Origin: Verrucomicrobiota bacterium
Lineage (GTDB): Bacteria > Verrucomicrobiota > Verrucomicrobiia > Limisphaerales > UBA9464
Reading direction: 5' to 3'
NCBI GenBank assembly: GCA_025354845.1
Contig: JANXMD010000335.1
Coordinates: 1-8,147 of the forward strand
DNA length: 8,147 nt
The first letter of the stretch is position 1, and every line of letters starts with the position of its first letter. A program made the position numbers and the translations under genes. Shown here piece after piece: positions 5,901 through 8,147 of this stretch. Below the pieces are notes generated by a model. It ran no database searches. It was not told where the DNA came from and saw only the letters and a list, made by a program, of their open reading frames with translations.

Positions 5901-8147
5901 ATGAGCGATCTGTCCAAGGCCTACGAGCCGCAGTCTGTTGAATCGAAGTGGTATGACTTTTGGCTGAAGCACGAATGCTTCACGGCCGACCCGGCGCGGG
6001 TATCTCCCACGCGCCCGGCGTACTCCATCGTCATCCCGCCGCCCAACGTGACCGGCGTGCTCACCCTCGGGCACGTCCTCAACAACACCATCCAGGACAT
6101 CCTCGCCCGCAAGGCGCGCATGGACGGCAAGGAAGTGTTGTGGCTTCCCGGCACCGACCACGCTGGCATCGCCACGCAGAACGTGGTGGAAAAGACCCTG
6201 AAGAAGGCCGGCGAGATCAAGCATCGCGACGACCTCGGCCGTGAAGCGCTGGTGGCCAGGATCTGGGAATGGAAGGAGAAGTACGGTGGCATCATCCTCA
6301 AGCAGCTGCGCGCGCTCGGCGCCTCCTGCGACTGGAGCCGCACCCGCTTCACCATGGACCCGGAGTATTCCGCGTGCGTCCAACGGGTGTTCGTCGATCT
6401 CTACAAAAAGGGCCTGATCTACCGCGGCAAGCGCATGGTCAACTGGTGCCCCGCCTCCCTCACCGCGCTGTCGGATGAAGAGGTGGTGATGAAGGACCAA
6501 AAGGGCTTCATGTATCACTTCCGCGTCGAAGTGGCGGAGCTACCGGGGACCTTCCTGACCATTGCCACCACGCGTCCGGAGACTATCCCGGCCGACACCG
6601 CGGTGGCTGTGAATCCCAAGGATCCGCGCTACCAGCATCTCATTGGCAAGCATGTGTATCGCGCGCTGCCGCTCGATGTGCCGAAGGAGCAGCGCCGCAT
6701 TCCGATTATCGCCGACGACCACGTGGATTTTGAGTTCGGCACGGGCGTGTTGAAGGTGACCCCGGCCCACGACAAGGCCGACTACGAGATCGGCCTTCGC
6801 CACAAGTTACCGGTCATCGACATCCTCACCCCCGACGGAAAGATGACCGCCGACGCCGGCGCCGAACTGGCCGGTCTCGACCGGTTCGTAGCCCGCAAGC
6901 GTTCCCAGGAACTACTCGAGGCGGCCGGTGCGCTGGAAAAAGCCGAACCCTACGCCAACAAGGTCGGCTTCAGCGAACGCGCCGACGTGCCCATCGAGCC
7001 ACGTCTCAGCGAGCAGTGGTTCCTCAAGTATCCCAGCGTCGACGCCTCCAAGAACTGTGTGGCGCAGCCCGCTGGGAGCGCCGGCATCTTGCCGGCGAGT
7101 GGGAACGACGAACACGCCGCCAAGATGGCGGCGCTCCGTGTGGGCGAAATGCGCTTCCATCCGGATCGTTGGGCCAAGGTGTACGACCACTGGATGGGCG
7201 GCATTCAGGACTGGTGCATCAGCCGACAGCTGTGGTGGGGACACCGAGTGCCAGTTTGGAAGCACGGTGACCAATCAAACGAACTCGCCCGCGCGCAGGG
7301 AATTCCGAGTCTTGAAGCTTATCTCAACCAGCTGGACAAGGCGACACCCGGGGTGGTCTACCGGCGTCAGGCAAAAACAAATCTAGCTCATTCTCAGGGT
7401 TCAATTCAGGAATTTGAACGATTCGTAGCACTAGCGCCCGGCAATGACGAAATCGCAGCGAAGCTGGAATCGCTTGGTTTTACACAAGATCCCGACGTGC
7501 TCGACACCTGGTTCAGCTCCTGGTTGTGGCCATTTGCCACCATGGGGTGGACGGGCGACAAGGCCGTTGATGCGAAGAACCCGACGCTCGCGGCGTTCTA
7601 TCCCACCACGGATCTGGTCACCGGACCGGACATCATCTTCTTCTGGGTCGCCCGCATGATTATGGCGGGTTACGAGTACCTCGGCGACCTGCCGTTCCAG
7701 AACGTCTATTTCACCGGCATCATCCGCGACAAGCAGGGGCGCAAGATGTCGAAGTCGCTGGGCAACTCGCCCGATCCGCTCGACCTCATCGCCAAGTACG
7801 GCGCCGATGCGTTGCGCTTTGGCGTCATGCGCGCCGCGCCGCTGGGCCAGGACGTGCTGTTCGACGAGCAGTCCGTCGAGCTCGGCCGCAACTTCTGCAA
7901 CAAGCTGTGGAACGCCTGCCGCTTCCGCCAGATGGTCGGCGCCGAAGGCAGCGCGGTCGAAGCCGAGATCCAGCCCGATCTGCTCACCGCCGACGACCGC
8001 TGGATCCTGATCCGACTGGATCTCGCCATCCGTGAGGTCACACAGGCCCTCGCCGACTACAGGTTCAGCGATGCCACCACCACGCTCTACCGCTTCTTCT
8101 GGAGCGAGTACTGCGACTGGTACGTGGAAGCCTCGAAGGCGGCCTTC
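5901..8147 (+). CDS. valS: Valyl-tRNA synthetase, 3'-truncated by the window end
   Basis: Class I synthetase that charges tRNA-Val. The frame is open without a stop from ATG 5901 through the last base, giving 749 residues; the rest of the anticodon domain and the usual C-terminal coiled coil lie outside. The N-terminus (KAYEPQSVESKWYDFW) is typical and supports the start. Motifs in order: PPPNVTGVLTLGH, with TLGH at 55-58 replacing the usual HMGH; GTDHAG near 84; editing-domain ATTRPET at 222-228 and TPAHD; DWCISRQLWWGHR at 437-449; DTWFSS; KMSKS at 615-619; RNFCNKLWN at 663-671. Two oddities stand out. A palindromic element is inserted in frame (residues about 389-414). A stretch of about 75 residues (454-529) lies where E. 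coli ValS has about 30, and it is AT-richer than its surroundings. All key catalytic motifs survive, so I expect an active enzyme. Confidence 0.97.
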   Translation, partial: MSDLSKAYEPQSVESKWYDFWLKHECFTADPARVSPTRPAYSIVIPPPNVTGVLTLGHVLNNTIQDILARKARMDGKEVLWLPGTDHAGIATQNVVEKTLKKAGEIKHRDDLGREALVARIWEWKEKYGGIILKQLRALGASCDWSRTRFTMDPEYSACVQRVFVDLYKKGLIYRGKRMVNWCPASLTALSDEEVVMKDQKGFMYHFRVEVAELPGTFLTIATTRPETIPADTAVAVNPKDPRYQHLIGKHVYRALPLDVPKEQRRIPIIADDHVDFEFGTGVLKVTPAHDKADYEIGLRHKLPVIDILTPDGKMTADAGAELAGLDRFVARKRSQELLEAAGALEKAEPYANKVGFSERADVPIEPRLSEQWFLKYPSVDASKNCVAQPAGSAGILPASGNDEHAAKMAALRVGEMRFHPDRWAKVYDHWMGGIQDWCISRQLWWGHRVPVWKHGDQSNELARAQGIPSLEAYLNQLDKATPGVVYRRQAKTNLAHSQGSIQEFERFVALAPGNDEIAAKLESLGFTQDPDVLDTWFSSWLWPFATMGWTGDKAVDAKNPTLAAFYPTTDLVTGPDIIFFWVARMIMAGYEYLGDLPFQNVYFTGIIRDKQGRKMSKSLGNSPDPLDLIAKYGADALRFGVMRAAPLGQDVLFDEQSVELGRNFCNKLWNACRFRQMVGAEGSAVEAEIQPDLLTADDRWILIRLDLAIREVTQALADYRFSDATTTLYRFFWSEYCDWYVEASKAAF
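7075..7137. repeat. REP/BIME-like double palindrome inside valS
   Basis: Two 23-bp arms (7075-7097 and 7115-7137) form an imperfect inverted repeat around a 17-bp spacer. Each arm also folds on itself. The left hairpin is CGCCGGC (7079-7085), loop ATCTT, GCCGGCG (7091-7097). The right hairpin is CGCCGCC (7115-7121), loop AAGAT, GGCGGCG (7127-7133). The loops are exact reverse complements. The arms differ from perfect symmetry only at the pairs 7084/7128 and 7092/7120, and both local stems stay fully paired. The element is read in frame as part of ValS (AGSAGILPASG...HAAKMAALR). It looks like a dispersed palindromic repeat of the kind I remember from Verrucomicrobiota genomes; that link is unverified. 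Confidence 0.85.

Noticed and set aside
5676..6518. 280-residue minus-strand frame across the ribBA-valS junction
   Set aside because: It is antisense to two conserved genes and shows no recognisable domain.
7016..7270. Possible frameshift or pseudogenisation of valS at the palindromic element
   Set aside because: Translating codon by codon across the element keeps the valS frame, with the family motifs intact on both sides and no stop codon.

Overview
The window is high-GC bacterial chromosome with mostly housekeeping genes and no sign of plasmid, phage or transposase genes. The best guess for the source is a Verrucomicrobiota-like bacterium (PVC group). This rests on remembered family resemblance, not a search. 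The clues are a stand-alone AMPK-type glycogen-binding (CBM48) protein, a secreted beta-helix plus PA14 protein, a ValS with TLGH in place of the usual HIGH-type motif, and a palindromic element whose in-frame translation contains GSAGILPA.

Layout. Positions 1-428 hold a (CA)n/(CG)n microsatellite at 29-76 and no gene I can support. A small CBM48 protein is on the minus strand (743-429). The 264-bp gap at 744-1007 holds a weak terminator-like hairpin and a degenerate tandem heptamer. Next, also on the minus strand, come a large predicted lipoprotein (3383-1008) and rlmN (4462-3380), joined by a 4-nt ATGA stop/start overlap. Two genes diverge from rlmN on the plus strand: ribBA (4552-5781) and, 119 bp further on, valS (5901 to beyond the window end).

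How the genes relate. RlmN (23S rRNA/tRNA methylation) and ValS (tRNA-Val charging) both serve translation. RibBA supplies both entry points of riboflavin synthesis. The CBM48 protein probably binds glycogen or another alpha-glucan. The beta-helix/PA14 lipoprotein is probably an envelope protein acting on or binding a polysaccharide, and its coupling to rlmN has no obvious functional logic.

The most interesting signal is in valS. A 63-bp REP/BIME-like double palindrome (7075-7137) sits inside the gene without breaking the frame. Its two 7-bp hairpins have mutually complementary loops, and the only two differences between the arms each preserve the local hairpin. About 120 bp downstream the same gene has an extra, less GC-rich stretch in a loop that is much shorter in E. 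coli ValS. I found no CRISPR array, rRNA or tRNA gene, and no defence or mobile system.
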